This document shows, piece after piece, positions 53,610-61,820 of a stretch of DNA of 61,820 nt. The stretch comes from Syntrophobacteraceae bacterium (GTDB lineage Bacteria; Desulfobacterota; Syntrophobacteria; Syntrophobacterales; Syntrophobacteraceae). Each line of letters starts with the position of its first letter. Position 1 is the first letter of the stretch. Location of the stretch: contig JALOOX010000038.1 in NCBI GenBank assembly GCA_025454175.1, positions 1 to 61,820 on the forward strand. The letters are read 5' to 3'. Below the pieces are notes generated by a model, which saw only the letters and a list, made by a program, of their open reading frames with translations, had not been told where the DNA came from and ran no database searches. A program made the position numbers and the translations under genes.

Positions 53610-54606
53610 AATGGCGGGAGGGCATGGGGCGAGGTCCGAGCCTCGAGAAGCTGTTCTCCCCGGTTACGTGTCCCTGTACAAATCGGGAGAGCTGGCCGAG
53701 CGGGTGTGTCGGCTGAACGGGATGCTCGCCTCCTGCGAGCTGTGCCCGCGAAGGTGCGGCGTCGATCGCGCCGCGGGGGCCAAGGGCGCCTGTGGAACGG
53801 CGGGGCTTCCCGTGCTTGCCTCGGCTTATCTTCATCCGTGGGAGGAGCCTCCCCTCTCCGGAGAACGCGGATCGGGTACGCTTTTCTTCTCGGGGTGTAC
53901 CATGAGATGTGTTTTCTGCCAGAACTTTCCCATAAGCCAGCTGGGGGTCGGCCGGGAGCTCACTGTCGAAGTGTTGGCCCTGGAGATGTTGAAGCTTCAG
54001 CGCCGCGGCGCCCATAATCTCAACCTGGTCACGGGGACCCACCAGATGGCCTTCGTCCTCGATGCGCTCATGATCGCCGTTCCCCTGGGGCTGAGACTGC
54101 CCCTGGTGTGCAACACGAGCGGTTACGAATCCATCGAGACCCTCCGGCTGCTGGAAGGGATCGTCGATGTCTATCTGCCCGACATCAAGTATTCCAGCCC
54201 CGAGGTCGCCCGATTCTGCTCGGGCTGCCCTGATTATGTCGATGTCAACCGGATGGCCCTCAAGGAAATGTGGCGTCAGGTGGGGCCTCTGGAGGTGGAC
54301 GGGACGGGCATGGTGCAAAGGGGAATGCTGGTGAGGCACATGGTGCTTCCGGAAGACCTGTCGGGGACGGGTGAATGCCTTTCGTTTCTGGCCGAGGAGA
54401 TGGGACCCTCGGTTTGGGTGAGCCTCCTCAGCCAGTACTTCCCGGCACATGAAGCCCACGGGCTTCCTCCATTGGACCGAAGGATCACCGAACGGGAGTA
54501 TGAAGCTGCTCTCGAGCACCTCGACAGACTGGGCATCGTCAACGGTTTTGTGCAGGACGATTCATGCGGGGAAGCAGCGATCGATTTCGAAACCGTGGGC
54601 TCCTGA
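53581..54606 (+). CDS. PflA-like radical SAM protein
   Basis: 341 residues. An N-terminal cysteine cluster (CELCPRRCGVDR, GACG) precedes the radical SAM motif GCTMRCVFCQN (C-x3-C-x2-C). This layout matches the family related to pyruvate-formate-lyase activating enzymes and the AmmeMemoRadiSam group. Later in-frame ATGs at 53596 and 53611 are possible. Overlap with the MoeA-PBP gene implies coupling, but the target is unknown. Confidence 0.85.
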   Translation: MAVNGMAAREMAGGHGARSEPREAVLPGYVSLYKSGELAERVCRLNGMLASCELCPRRCGVDRAAGAKGACGTAGLPVLASAYLHPWEEPPLSGERGSGTLFFSGCTMRCVFCQNFPISQLGVGRELTVEVLALEMLKLQRRGAHNLNLVTGTHQMAFVLDALMIAVPLGLRLPLVCNTSGYESIETLRLLEGIVDVYLPDIKYSSPEVARFCSGCPDYVDVNRMALKEMWRQVGPLEVDGTGMVQRGMLVRHMVLPEDLSGTGECLSFLAEEMGPSVWVSLLSQYFPAHEAHGLPPLDRRITEREYEAALEHLDRLGIVNGFVQDDSCGEAAIDFETVGS

Positions 54607-54638
54607 GATACTGGCTCCTGGTGCCGAGGGTTTTTCCT

Positions 54639-54667
54639 TTGACTGCCCCCCTGAGCTTTTCTAATAT
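54639..54667 (+). promoter_or_regulatory. Sigma-70-like promoter of the kinase-receiver-cytochrome cluster
   Basis: TTGACT (54639-54644) and TAATAT (54662-54667) are spaced by 17 bases, 163 bases before the first kinase start codon. Confidence 0.55.
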
Positions 54668-54829
54668 CTCATCTCAAGCTTACCGAGAGACGCTCGTGCG
54701 CCGAAGCAGCGCCCGGTGGAGGTCTCCGCGGCCGCTGGAGCGTTCTGCAACGCCGGTCTCGTGCGCTCCGATCATCCAGGTGCTTTGTTGGCGTGATGTC
54801 CGGTCTTCAGCCGGGAACAGGTGAATCGA

Positions 54830-56494
54830 ATGCAAGACAAGGCTTACAGGAGACTCTTCTGGAAGATTGTGGCGACGACGCTCTCCTTTTCCCTCGTCCC
54901 GCTGCTGGCCCTGGGCTTCAGCATGTACCACGAATTCAGGGTCTCCTACACGGCCAAGATCATGGAAAGCCTGAGGACTCTGACCGAGAATCGAAGCAAC
55001 GCCATCGACCTCTTTCTCGACGAGCGCATATCGCAGCTGAACACCCTCGCTTACACCCACACTTACGATAATCTCAGCGACGAAACCTACCTCAACAGCG
55101 TTTTCACCCTCATGCAGAGCCGATCGAGGTCCTTCGTGGACATCGGGATCATCAACCGCAACGGCATCCATGCAGCCTATGTTGGCCCGTATGAGGTCAA
55201 GGGACTGGATTACAGCAACGAGAGCTGGTTCCAGGAGGTCCTGCTGCGCGGGGTGTACGTCAGCGACGTTTTCACGGGCTTCCGGAGGTTTCCCCACTTC
55301 ATCATCGCCATCATGAGGCGCCAGGAGAATCGCATCTGGATTCTGAGAGCCACCATCGACACGGAGATCTTCGAGGGCATGGTCAAGGCGGCTCAGGTGG
55401 GGCAGCGGGGGGACGCTTTCGTGGTCAACAGGGAGGGGGTTCTGCAGACCCCGCCCCGCTTCGGGGAAAAGCTTTTCACCATGTCCGACTATCCCATCGC
55501 GTCGAGATTCGGCGGGACCCGGCTGGAGGAAAAGGTCATCGGTGGTGAGCATGCCCTGGTGGCGTCGACCTGGCTGCGGAACAAGGACTGGCTGCTGGTG
55601 GTCAGGGAGGACCCGCGGGAGGAGCTCCTGCCCCTGGCTCACGCCCGGCTTCTGGTGTTGGGACTGGGCATCGGAGGGGTGCTCCTGATCGTCGTGGGGA
55701 CCGTGGCCGTGGCCCGCGTGATGATCGGGCAGCTCATCAAGTCCGACCGGGAAAAGGCTTACCTGGACGCCACCCTGATGCAGTCCACCAAGATGGCTGC
55801 CCTGGGCAAGCTGGCGGCGGGGATCGCTCACGAGGTGAACAATCCCCTGGCCGTCATCAAGGAGAAGGTCGGCTGGATCAGGGACCTCCTTTCCGAGGAG
55901 GACATTCAGGAAAGCGAGAACTACACCGAGTTCGAGGATGCCGTCCGCAAGATCGACTACCATGTGGATCGTGCCAAGAAGGTCACCCATCGGCTGCTCG
56001 GGTTTGCCCGTCGCATGGAGCCGGTGAATGAGAAGGTGGACATCAACAGGATCCTGGACGAAACCATTGATTTTCTGCGCAACGAGGCCCATTATCGCAA
56101 CATCGTCATCAACACGGACTTTTGCCGCAACATGCCCCAGACCATGAGCGATTCGTCCCAGTTGCAGCAGGTCTTCTTGAACATATTGAACAATGCCATA
56201 GACGCGGTGGGGAAAGACGGGTTGATCTCCGTCACCACGCAGTACCGGCCGAGTGATACAGAAATATGCGTTATCATTCAGGATAATGGCCCAGGTATTC
56301 CCAGCGATGTGCTCACGAGGATCTTCGATCCCTTTTTCACCACCAAGGAGCTGGGGTCGGGGACGGGTCTCGGGCTCTCCATCAGCTACAGCATCGTGGA
56401 GAAGCTGGGAGGCCGTGTCCTCGTTGCCAGTGAGGTGGGGCAGGGAACCGCTTTCAGCATTTATCTGCCCCTGAGGAATGGATATTCTGTTTGA
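54830..56494 (+). CDS. Membrane sensor histidine kinase with Cache-type sensor
   Basis: 554 residues from ATG 54830 (AGGTGA upstream; GTG 54821 is also in frame). TM1 near 12-32, a Cache-like extracytoplasmic domain of about 250 residues ([34 protein letters not shown]), TM2 near 275-300, then H-box [13 protein letters not shown] and ATP boxes QDNGPGIP and GTGLGLSIS. It is very similar in its kinase core to the second kinase of the cluster. A single-domain receiver follows. Confidence 0.9.
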   Translation: MQDKAYRRLFWKIVATTLSFSLVPLLALGFSMYHEFRVSYTAKIMESLRTLTENRSNAIDLFLDERISQLNTLAYTHTYDNLSDETYLNSVFTLMQSRSRSFVDIGIINRNGIHAAYVGPYEVKGLDYSNESWFQEVLLRGVYVSDVFTGFRRFPHFIIAIMRRQENRIWILRATIDTEIFEGMVKAAQVGQRGDAFVVNREGVLQTPPRFGEKLFTMSDYPIASRFGGTRLEEKVIGGEHALVASTWLRNKDWLLVVREDPREELLPLAHARLLVLGLGIGGVLLIVVGTVAVARVMIGQLIKSDREKAYLDATLMQSTKMAALGKLAAGIAHEVNNPLAVIKEKVGWIRDLLSEEDIQESENYTEFEDAVRKIDYHVDRAKKVTHRLLGFARRMEPVNEKVDINRILDETIDFLRNEAHYRNIVINTDFCRNMPQTMSDSSQLQQVFLNILNNAIDAVGKDGLISVTTQYRPSDTEICVIIQDNGPGIPSDVLTRIFDPFFTTKELGSGTGLGLSISYSIVEKLGGRVLVASEVGQGTAFSIYLPLRNGYSV

Positions 56495-56603
56495 TGCTCC
56501 CTGGTTGAGACCGGTAATCAGGATCCCGGGTTCATGATCCGGACGGGTCGGACTCGGCGGCCCCTTCTGGAAAGCGCCCTTGTTCCGGCGATGAGGAGAA
56601 GGC

Positions 56604-57011
56604 ATGGAGTCCTTCAGGGTATTGGTGGTTGACGACGAGCTGGATTTTCTGGAGACACTGGTGAAGCGTCTCAGGAGGCGCAAGGTGGATGCCTCGGGCG
56701 TGTCGAGCGGTGTCGAGGCCTTGCAGCTGCTGGAGCAGGAGCATTTCGACGTGGTGATCCTGGACATCCGCATGCCGGGATTCGACGGCATCGAGACCCT
56801 GCGCGAGATGAAGCGCAAGCGGCCGCTCATGGAAGTGATCCTTCTCACGGGGCATGCCTCGGTGGAATCCGGAATGCAGGGCATGCAGCTGGGGGCGTTC
56901 GACTACGTGATGAAGCCTGCCGAGTTCGATGAAATCCTGGACAAGGTCCGGCAGGCCTTTGATCGGAAGACGCTCCACGAAGCGAAGCTGAAAGAGAAGA
57001 ACATGATTTAG
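56604..57011 (+). CDS. Single-domain response regulator (receiver only)
   Basis: 135 residues. It has VVDDELDF, phosphoacceptor in VILDIRMPGFDG, LLTGHAS and the conserved Lys in VMKPAEFDE, with no output domain. It lies between two kinases. It may pass phosphate on or act by protein contact. It is a paralogue of the receiver at 57965. Confidence 0.88.
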   Translation: MESFRVLVVDDELDFLETLVKRLRRRKVDASGVSSGVEALQLLEQEHFDVVILDIRMPGFDGIETLREMKRKRPLMEVILLTGHASVESGMQGMQLGAFDYVMKPAEFDEILDKVRQAFDRKTLHEAKLKEKNMI

Positions 57012-57026
57012 GGACCTGTGTCTTGA

Positions 57027-57968
57027 ATGGACCGCGGGATGGGCTTGTCCGAACATAATCCTCATTGCTTGCTGGACTACCTTCCTTCCGCCATGATGGT
57101 TCTCAGTGCTGGTGCGCTCTGGATCTACGGACCGCCGCTGCTCATCCCGGTGCTGCTCCTGGCGGGCTTGGGGTCCTTCTTCTCGGCCAGGCGCCTCCAG
57201 ACCGAGATCCGTCGATCTTCCGAGCAGCGGTGCGTTCTGGATCAGCAGCTCATCCAATCGCAGAAGCTCGCCTCCATCGGGGAGCTTTCCTCGGGCATTG
57301 CCCACGAGATCAACAATCCCCTGGCGGTCATCGGCCAGGAGGTGGAGTGGATCCGCCACCTGGTGGGAGAGGCTGCCGGGAGCATGGGGCCTGTCGAGCC
57401 GGAGCTCACGGATTCGCTCCAGGAAATCGGTCGGCAGGTGGAGCGCTGCGGCGAGATCACCCACAAACTGCTCGATTTTGCCCGCAAGCAGGAGCCGTTG
57501 ATTCAGCGGGTGGACATCAATCGGCTTGTGGAGGACATGGCGCGCCTGGTGGAGCGTGAAGCCACGCTGCACAATATCCGGATCGAGCGGGATTATGCCG
57601 ATGGCTTGCCCGCGGCAAGGACCGACGCCCCGCTGCTCCGCCAGGTGGTGCTCAACATTTTGAACAACGCGACCCACGCCATTGGAGAGGAAGGGGTCAT
57701 CACCGTCCGCACCCGGGAGAGGGACGACACGGGAATCGACATCCAGGTGAGCGATACGGGGTGTGGGGTTCCCCCTGAGAACCTGGACAAGATCTTCGAT
57801 CCGTTCTTCACGACGAAGGCTCCCGGCAAGGGGACGGGCCTGGGGCTTTCCATCTGCCATGGAATCATGGAGCGGCTTGGAGGATGCATTTCGCTGGAGA
57901 GCCGGGTGGGGGAGGGGACGACGTTCACCATCCAGCTGCCTCCGGTAAGTTCAAAGGGAGAATCATGA
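57027..57968 (+). CDS. Short sensor histidine kinase
   Basis: 313 residues. One or two N-terminal membrane segments (PSAMMVLSAGALWIYGPPLLIPVLLLAGL), no large sensor domain, then H-box GIAHEINNPLAVI and ATP boxes SDTGCGVP and GTGLGLSIC. Its kinase core closely resembles that of the kinase at 54830. The stop overlaps the next receiver start (ATGA). Confidence 0.88.
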   Translation: MDRGMGLSEHNPHCLLDYLPSAMMVLSAGALWIYGPPLLIPVLLLAGLGSFFSARRLQTEIRRSSEQRCVLDQQLIQSQKLASIGELSSGIAHEINNPLAVIGQEVEWIRHLVGEAAGSMGPVEPELTDSLQEIGRQVERCGEITHKLLDFARKQEPLIQRVDINRLVEDMARLVEREATLHNIRIERDYADGLPAARTDAPLLRQVVLNILNNATHAIGEEGVITVRTRERDDTGIDIQVSDTGCGVPPENLDKIFDPFFTTKAPGKGTGLGLSICHGIMERLGGCISLESRVGEGTTFTIQLPPVSSKGES

Positions 57969-58411
57969 GCATGGCGCCTAAGCCCAGAGTTTTGATCGTG
58001 GACGATGAGGAACGCTTCAGAATCACCCTCGGCAAGCTGCTCGGCTCCAGGGGGCTCGAGGTCAAGACTTTGGGCAGCGGCCGTGAGGCTCTGCAGGAGT
58101 TGGAGACGGCCGGCTACGACGTGGTCCTGCTGGACGTCAAGATGCCCGAGATGAGCGGGGTCGAGGCCCTGGCGGCCATCAAGAAGACCTATCCCAACCT
58201 CGAGGTCATCATCCTGACCGGACACGCGTCGGTGGACGTGGCCGTGGATATCATGCGCCTCGGAGGCTATGAGTATCTCCTGAAGCCATGCCCCCTCGAG
58301 GAGCTCCTCGACAAGATCGAAACGGCCTGGGAGCGAAAACGGGCTCGAGAGGAGCGGTTGAGCCGGGTCGCCGGGCCGAGTGGGGGCGATTCCGGCGGCC
58401 GTTCTTCATGA
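57965..58411 (+). CDS. Second single-domain response regulator
   Basis: 148 residues from ATG 57965, which overlaps the kinase stop by four bases. It has VDDEERFRITL, phosphoacceptor in LLDVKMPEMSG, ILTGHAS and Lys in LLKPCPLEE, with a charged tail and no output domain. It is the paralogue of the receiver at 56604. The octaheme gene starts 45 bases later. Confidence 0.88.
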   Translation: MSMAPKPRVLIVDDEERFRITLGKLLGSRGLEVKTLGSGREALQELETAGYDVVLLDVKMPEMSGVEALAAIKKTYPNLEVIILTGHASVDVAVDIMRLGGYEYLLKPCPLEELLDKIETAWERKRAREERLSRVAGPSGGDSGGRSS

Positions 58412-58456
58412 CGTCCCTGACCTGAACGGCTTGGGGTTTTCAAAGGGAGCGCATTC

Positions 58457-59974
58457 ATGACTGCTTTCCACCGTATGATTTTCGGCTTTTTTCTGGTCCT
58501 GATGATGTCGGCCCACGCCCGGGCCGCCGAGGCGCCCATCAGCGGGGTGACCGAGGAGTGTCTGGGCTGCCACGCGGCCCTGCATCCCGGAATTGTGGAG
58601 AGCTGGAAAAAGAGCCGCCACTCCCGGACCACCCCCGGAACGGCCATGGCCGTGGAGGGGCTGTCGAGCAGGCTCAGCGGTCGGTCGGTCCCCGAGGAGC
58701 TCAAGGGAACCGCCGTGGGCTGCGCCGAGTGCCACACCCTTTCGCCCCAGTCCCACAAGGATACCTTCGACCACAACGGATACGCCATTCACGTGGTCGT
58801 GAGCCCCAGGGACTGTTCCACCTGCCATCCCCAGGAGGCCGATCAGTTCAGTCGAAATCTCATGGCCCACGCCCACGGCAATCTCATGGGAAACAGCCTT
58901 TACCAGCTGCTGACCCAGTCCATCAACAGCCTTCCCGTGGTCGAGGGGTCCCGGGTGGTGATGAAGCCCTCCGAGCGCGGGACCGACGAGGAGTCCTGCC
59001 TTTACTGCCATGGGACCCGGCTCGAGGTGACGGGGACCCGGACTCGCGAGACGGAGATGGGAGCCATGGAGTTTCCGGTCATCGCGGGCTGGCCCAACCA
59101 GGGAGTGGGGCGCATCAACCTCGATGGGAGCAAGGGGAGCTGCTCGGCCTGCCACACCCGTCATGACTTTTCCATTGAGATGGCCCGCAAGCCCCACACG
59201 TGCAAGGAATGCCACGTGGGCCCGGATGTTCCGGCGGCGAAGGTTTACGAGGCCAGCAAGCATGGAAACATTTATTCGTCCAAGGGGAGCGGCTGGGACT
59301 TCGATGCGGTGCCGTGGACCGTCGGCAGGGATTTCGGCGCTCCCACGTGCGCGGGCTGTCACATGAGCCTTCTGGTCGATACCGAGGGAAAGATGGTGGT
59401 GCAGCGCTCCCACGAAGTGAAGGATCGCCTGCCGTGGCGCATCTTTGGCCTCATCTACGCGCATCCGCACCCGAGGGAGGCCGACACCACGGTGATCCAG
59501 AACGCGGGGGGACTGCCGCTTCCGACGGACCTCGACGGGACGTTCGCCGAGCGGTTTCTCTACACCGAGCAGGAGCGCGAGAAGGCCCGGAAGGAGATGC
59601 AGTCCTCCTGCCTGGCCTGCCACTCCAGGTCGTGGGTGGATGGCCACTGGGAACGGTTCATGAGCACGATCCGGCACACCAACGGAGCCACGCTGGCGGC
59701 CACGCAGCTCATGCAGGAGGTGTGGAAGCGGGACCTGGCCGTCAATCACACCAAGGGCGGAAACCCCTTCGACGAATTCATCGAGAAGGTCTGGAGCGAC
59801 GTCTGGCTATTCTACGCCAACACGGTGCGGTTCGCGTCGGCCATGGGCGGAGGAGGGGACTACGGTGTCTTTGCCGAGGGCAGATACCATCTCACCAGGG
59901 CCATCCGCGAGATGGAGGACTGGCTGAATGCCAGGAAAGCCGAGACGGAAAAGGCCTCTCCAAGGAAGAAGTGA
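58457..59974 (+). CDS. Octaheme c-type cytochrome, hydroxylamine-oxidoreductase-like
   Basis: 505 residues with a signal peptide (1-23, cleavage near ARAAEA). Eight CxxCH motifs are visible: CLGCH, CAECH, CSTCH, CLYCH, CSACH, CKECH, CAGCH and CLACH. Eight hemes and the overall length fit the HAO-like octaheme family, some members of which oxidise hydroxylamine or hydrazine and others reduce nitrite. The tyrosine that cross-links the catalytic heme in true HAO could not be located by eye, so a reductase is at least as likely. GGGAG precedes the ATG. Confidence 0.88.
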   Translation: MTAFHRMIFGFFLVLMMSAHARAAEAPISGVTEECLGCHAALHPGIVESWKKSRHSRTTPGTAMAVEGLSSRLSGRSVPEELKGTAVGCAECHTLSPQSHKDTFDHNGYAIHVVVSPRDCSTCHPQEADQFSRNLMAHAHGNLMGNSLYQLLTQSINSLPVVEGSRVVMKPSERGTDEESCLYCHGTRLEVTGTRTRETEMGAMEFPVIAGWPNQGVGRINLDGSKGSCSACHTRHDFSIEMARKPHTCKECHVGPDVPAAKVYEASKHGNIYSSKGSGWDFDAVPWTVGRDFGAPTCAGCHMSLLVDTEGKMVVQRSHEVKDRLPWRIFGLIYAHPHPREADTTVIQNAGGLPLPTDLDGTFAERFLYTEQEREKARKEMQSSCLACHSRSWVDGHWERFMSTIRHTNGATLAATQLMQEVWKRDLAVNHTKGGNPFDEFIEKVWSDVWLFYANTVRFASAMGGGGDYGVFAEGRYHLTRAIREMEDWLNARKAETEKASPRKK

Positions 59975-60066
59975 CGACTGCCGCCGTTTGGGTGGGGAAC
60001 CGGCGCGGCGGGAGTGGGGGGCAATGCTGATGAGTTATACCGCAGACGGCTGAAAACTGGACTTGT

Positions 60067-60094
60067 TGTCATTTCGACCGAAGGGAGAAATCTA
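60067..60094. repeat. Short dispersed-type repeat (ATTTCGACCGAAGGGAGAAATCT)
   Basis: The sequence contains a near-palindrome (ATTTCGACCGAAGGGAGAAAT) of a kind I recall as a frequent intergenic repeat in several bacterial genomes. It lies in the 234-base gap between convergent genes. Only one copy is in the window. Confidence 0.45.
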
Positions 60095-60208
60095 AAGAGA
60101 ATCCTCTCATGCGTTCGGGTGACGAAAAGCCAAATTCAAGCCGTTCGCAGTATAACGATTGCCCAGGCGCGGAAGCGTGCCCGCCTCAGTTTTCAGGTCC
60201 GACCCGGT

Positions 60209-61066
60209 TCAGGTGCTCAAGCTTTCCAGCGGAAGGGTCGTGAAGACCCCGGTGTCGCCGTCGAAGTAGAGGAGGCGGTCGGCGTGGGCCGGCTCCCGTC
60301 CCGCGAGGATTCGCATGGCCTCCATGGCCTGGAGGCTGCCGATGACCGAGGCCGTCGGGCCGAGGACCCCCATGGCTTCCTCGGCGGGATCCCGATGCCG
60401 CATGGCGCCGTAGATGGTCCGCAGCGAGTGGGGGGACCGGGGCGGGAAGGTGGCGATCTGCCCCCACCAGCCGGCAACGGCGCCGTGGATGAAGGGGGTG
60501 TTTCGATTCCGGGCCCCCGCTTCCAGGGCGAAGCGGGCGTCAAGGTTGTCCAGGGCGTCCAGGGCCACCTGTGTTTCGGCCAGGAGCTCGAAGGCGTTCT
60601 TTTCATCCAGCCGTATGGAATGATGCTCGACCTCCACGAAGGGATTGATGGCCAGCACCCTTTGGGCGGCCGTTTCCGCCTTGGAGCGTCCCAGGGTCGC
60701 CGTTTCACTCATGCACTGCCGGTTCAGGTTGGAAGCGACGAAAACGTCGGGGTCCAGCAGTCGGAGGCGCCCCACGCCGGCGCGGGCCAGCAGTTGAATG
60801 ATCACCCCGCCGAGCCCTCCGCACCCGCAGACCAGCGCCTGCCCCTCCCAGAGACGTACCTGCTCGGGAAGGTCCATGGCTTCGAAGTTCCTGAGGTAGC
60901 GGGCGGGAACGATTTCCTGGTGCACGGCGAGGAGCTGAGCCTCGCGAGGCGAGATGCCCTGCCGTGCGGCCCACTCCAGCAGTGGAGCGTCTTCGATCAC
61001 GCGCAGGGACCTTTTTCCGATCCGCGCTTCCTCGGCATGAAATCCCAAATCCAGAGGCCTGCTCAT
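60209..61066 (-). CDS. ThiF/MoeB/HesA-family E1-like adenylyltransferase
   Basis: 285 residues. An N-terminal helical extension of about 70 residues precedes the ATP-binding core: VCGCGGLGGVIIQLLARAGVG, LLDPDVFVASNLNRQ with the arginine finger, and ALDALDNLDARF. The enzyme would adenylate the C-terminus of a ubiquitin-like sulfur carrier. Unlike MoeB it lacks the paired zinc cysteines, and all three cysteines lie in the first half. No ThiS- or MoaD-like carrier is adjacent. It converges with the octaheme cytochrome. Confidence 0.85.
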   Translation of the reverse strand: MSRPLDLGFHAEEARIGKRSLRVIEDAPLLEWAARQGISPREAQLLAVHQEIVPARYLRNFEAMDLPEQVRLWEGQALVCGCGGLGGVIIQLLARAGVGRLRLLDPDVFVASNLNRQCMSETATLGRSKAETAAQRVLAINPFVEVEHHSIRLDEKNAFELLAETQVALDALDNLDARFALEAGARNRNTPFIHGAVAGWWGQIATFPPRSPHSLRTIYGAMRHRDPAEEAMGVLGPTASVIGSLQAMEAMRILAGREPAHADRLLYFDGDTGVFTTLPLESLST

Positions 61067-61145
61067 CCTTCGATCTCCAGGGGTACAGACGCCATCAAAT
61101 GCGCATCATACCTGGATCCTGAGCTGTTCGCACCCTGATTTTCCC

Positions 61146-61175
61146 TTGACACCCTTTGGAAGCGCTGCGTATATT
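61146..61175 (+). promoter_or_regulatory. Promoter of tRNA-Leu
   Basis: TTGACA (61146-61151) and TATATT (61170-61175) are spaced by 18 bases, with the tRNA starting 14 bases after the -10 box. Confidence 0.75.
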
Positions 61176-61188
61176 CACCGGACCATCC

Positions 61189-61276
61189 GCCGGAGTGGTG
61201 AAACAGGTAGACGCGCTGGACTCAAAATCCAGTGGGCCTTGCGCCCATGCGAGTTCGATTCTCGCCTCCGGCACCA
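61189..61276 (+). tRNA. tRNA-Leu (anticodon CAA), CCA encoded
   Basis: Acceptor arms GCCGGAG and CTCCGGC pair exactly, followed by A and CCA. The anticodon stem CTGGA/TCCAG encloses loop CTCAAAA (anticodon CAA). A long variable arm and the T-loop TTCGATT are present, as expected for class II tRNA-Leu. The 3' half is the likely attachment site of the following integrase. Confidence 0.95.
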
Positions 61277-61820
61277 CGGTCAGCCCCTTTTTTATTGCTC
61301 AGATGGGCGATTGTGCCCGAAATTGTGCCCATCTGTGCCCGGTGATACTCTTCCCGCCTTGCTGCAGCGGACTTGAGGTCCTCATCGCTCACGATGTTGT
61401 ACCGCTCAAAAACGGATCGCGTCTGGTGCCCGCTGACCATCATGGCAACCCGCTCCGGTATGCCGGCCCTGACCATGTCCCGAACGGCGGTCCTCCTCAA
61501 GTCGTGGAACAGCCGATTGCCAAGTCCCGCTCGTTGGCAGGCCCCATCCCAAGCCCCCCTGAAATCACTGATTCTCCCTGTACCCGCTGGATTGGGGAAA
61601 ACATAGGGGGTGAGTTTCCCCGCTTTCTTCTGGAGATCTCGCTGATTTTCGACCACCTCTTTGAGCTCATCGTCCAGGTAGACCGTGCGTCCCTGATCGT
61701 TTTTCGTCATTCCCGGCTCAAGGCGCACAGTCCCGGCCTCCAGATCCACCTGGGACCATTCCAGATTCAGGATCTCGCCCTTCCTCCAGCCGGTCTTGAA
61801 AGCGAAGGTCACCAGTCCGC
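61222..61820 (-). CDS. Phage-type tyrosine recombinase (integrase), 5' end beyond the window
   Basis: At least 199 residues; the frame is still open at the window edge, so the N-terminus is missing. The catalytic residues of the C-terminal domain are visible: Arg in TGWRKGEIL, HxxR in FHDLRRTAV, His in VSGHQT and the nucleophile Tyr in FERYNI. The last 15 or so codons (GENRTRMGARPTGF) are the antisense of the tRNA-Leu 3' half. An element has therefore integrated at this tRNA, and the integrase gene reads toward it. Its body lies to the right of the window. Confidence 0.9.
   Translation of the reverse strand, partial: GLVTFAFKTGWRKGEILNLEWSQVDLEAGTVRLEPGMTKNDQGRTVYLDDELKEVVENQRDLQKKAGKLTPYVFPNPAGTGRISDFRGAWDGACQRAGLGNRLFHDLRRTAVRDMVRAGIPERVAMMVSGHQTRSVFERYNIVSDEDLKSAAARREEYHRAQMGTISGTIAHLSNKKGADRGAGGENRTRMGARPTGF

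Noticed and set aside
61095-61277. 60-codon minus-strand frame (MVPEARIELAWAQGPLDF...)
   Set aside because: It is the antisense translation of tRNA-Leu, a well-known source of false proteins.

Overview
The window is about 62 kb of GC-rich bacterial chromosome. Its content suggests an anaerobic deltaproteobacterium (Desulfobacterota, perhaps Syntrophobacterales-like). This assignment is inferred from hopanoid genes, many histidine kinases and NtrC/NarL regulators, an octaheme cytochrome, a MoeA-PBP fusion, TRAP and Liv transporters and an ADP-forming acyl-CoA synthetase. It does not come from a marker-gene tree. Gene density is high, most genes are on the + strand, and many antisense open frames are compositional shadows.

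Layout. 0.3-5.3 kb: hopanoid side-chain genes (hpnA, hpnH, a CruF-like membrane protein; hpnG on the other strand behind a glycerophosphodiesterase and a truncated hot-dog thioesterase). 5.6-6.4 kb: a small zinc-ribbon protein and a MucR/Ros regulator. 7-12 kb: a branched-chain amino acid ABC transporter (livKHMGF) in which livK is separated from livHMGF by a hairpin terminator and a second promoter. 12-13.3 kb: rarA. 13.3-18.7 kb: two two-component systems, an NtrB/NtrC-like pair whose regulator carries a winged-helix C-terminus, and a NarL-type pair. 18.8-23.7 kb: an unusual envelope cassette (Sco-like, two NosL-like proteins, a small anchored protein, an FtsX-type ABC permease with its ATPase, and a polytopic membrane protein with cysteine motifs). 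It is followed by a second NarL-type kinase whose partner regulator has lost the start of its receiver domain to a 7-bp repeat array. 26.6-31.7 kb, minus strand: two CNNM/CorC-type membrane proteins, two small membrane proteins and a membrane-bound spermidine-synthase-like protein. 31.9-37.7 kb: an ADP-forming acyl-CoA synthetase, a TIM-barrel protein and a complete DctPQM TRAP transporter, probably one uptake-and-activation operon.

37.9-47 kb: a small exported protein, lon, a TtuA/Ncs6-like tRNA thiolase, a radical SAM protein, NAD kinase, a REC-GGDEF protein and speD-speB behind a strong promoter and a long leader. 47-51.6 kb: corC-lnt, prfB with a programmed +1 frameshift, and a small anchored protein. 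51.6-54.6 kb: a MoeA-PBP fusion overlapping a PflA-like radical SAM gene. 54.6-60 kb: kinase, receiver, kinase, receiver and an HAO-like octaheme cytochrome c. 60.2-61.8 kb: a ThiF-like E1 protein, tRNA-Leu(CAA) with a consensus promoter, and the start of an integrated element whose tyrosine recombinase reads into the 3' end of the tRNA.

The best candidate for an undescribed system is the Sco/NosL/NosL/ABC/membrane-protein cassette at 18.8-23.7 kb, bracketed by two NarL-type kinase/regulator pairs. A second notable signal is a family of four dispersed arrays with 7-bp periodicity, one of which has become the N-terminus of a coding frame. No CRISPR array, rRNA gene or complete insertion sequence was seen.
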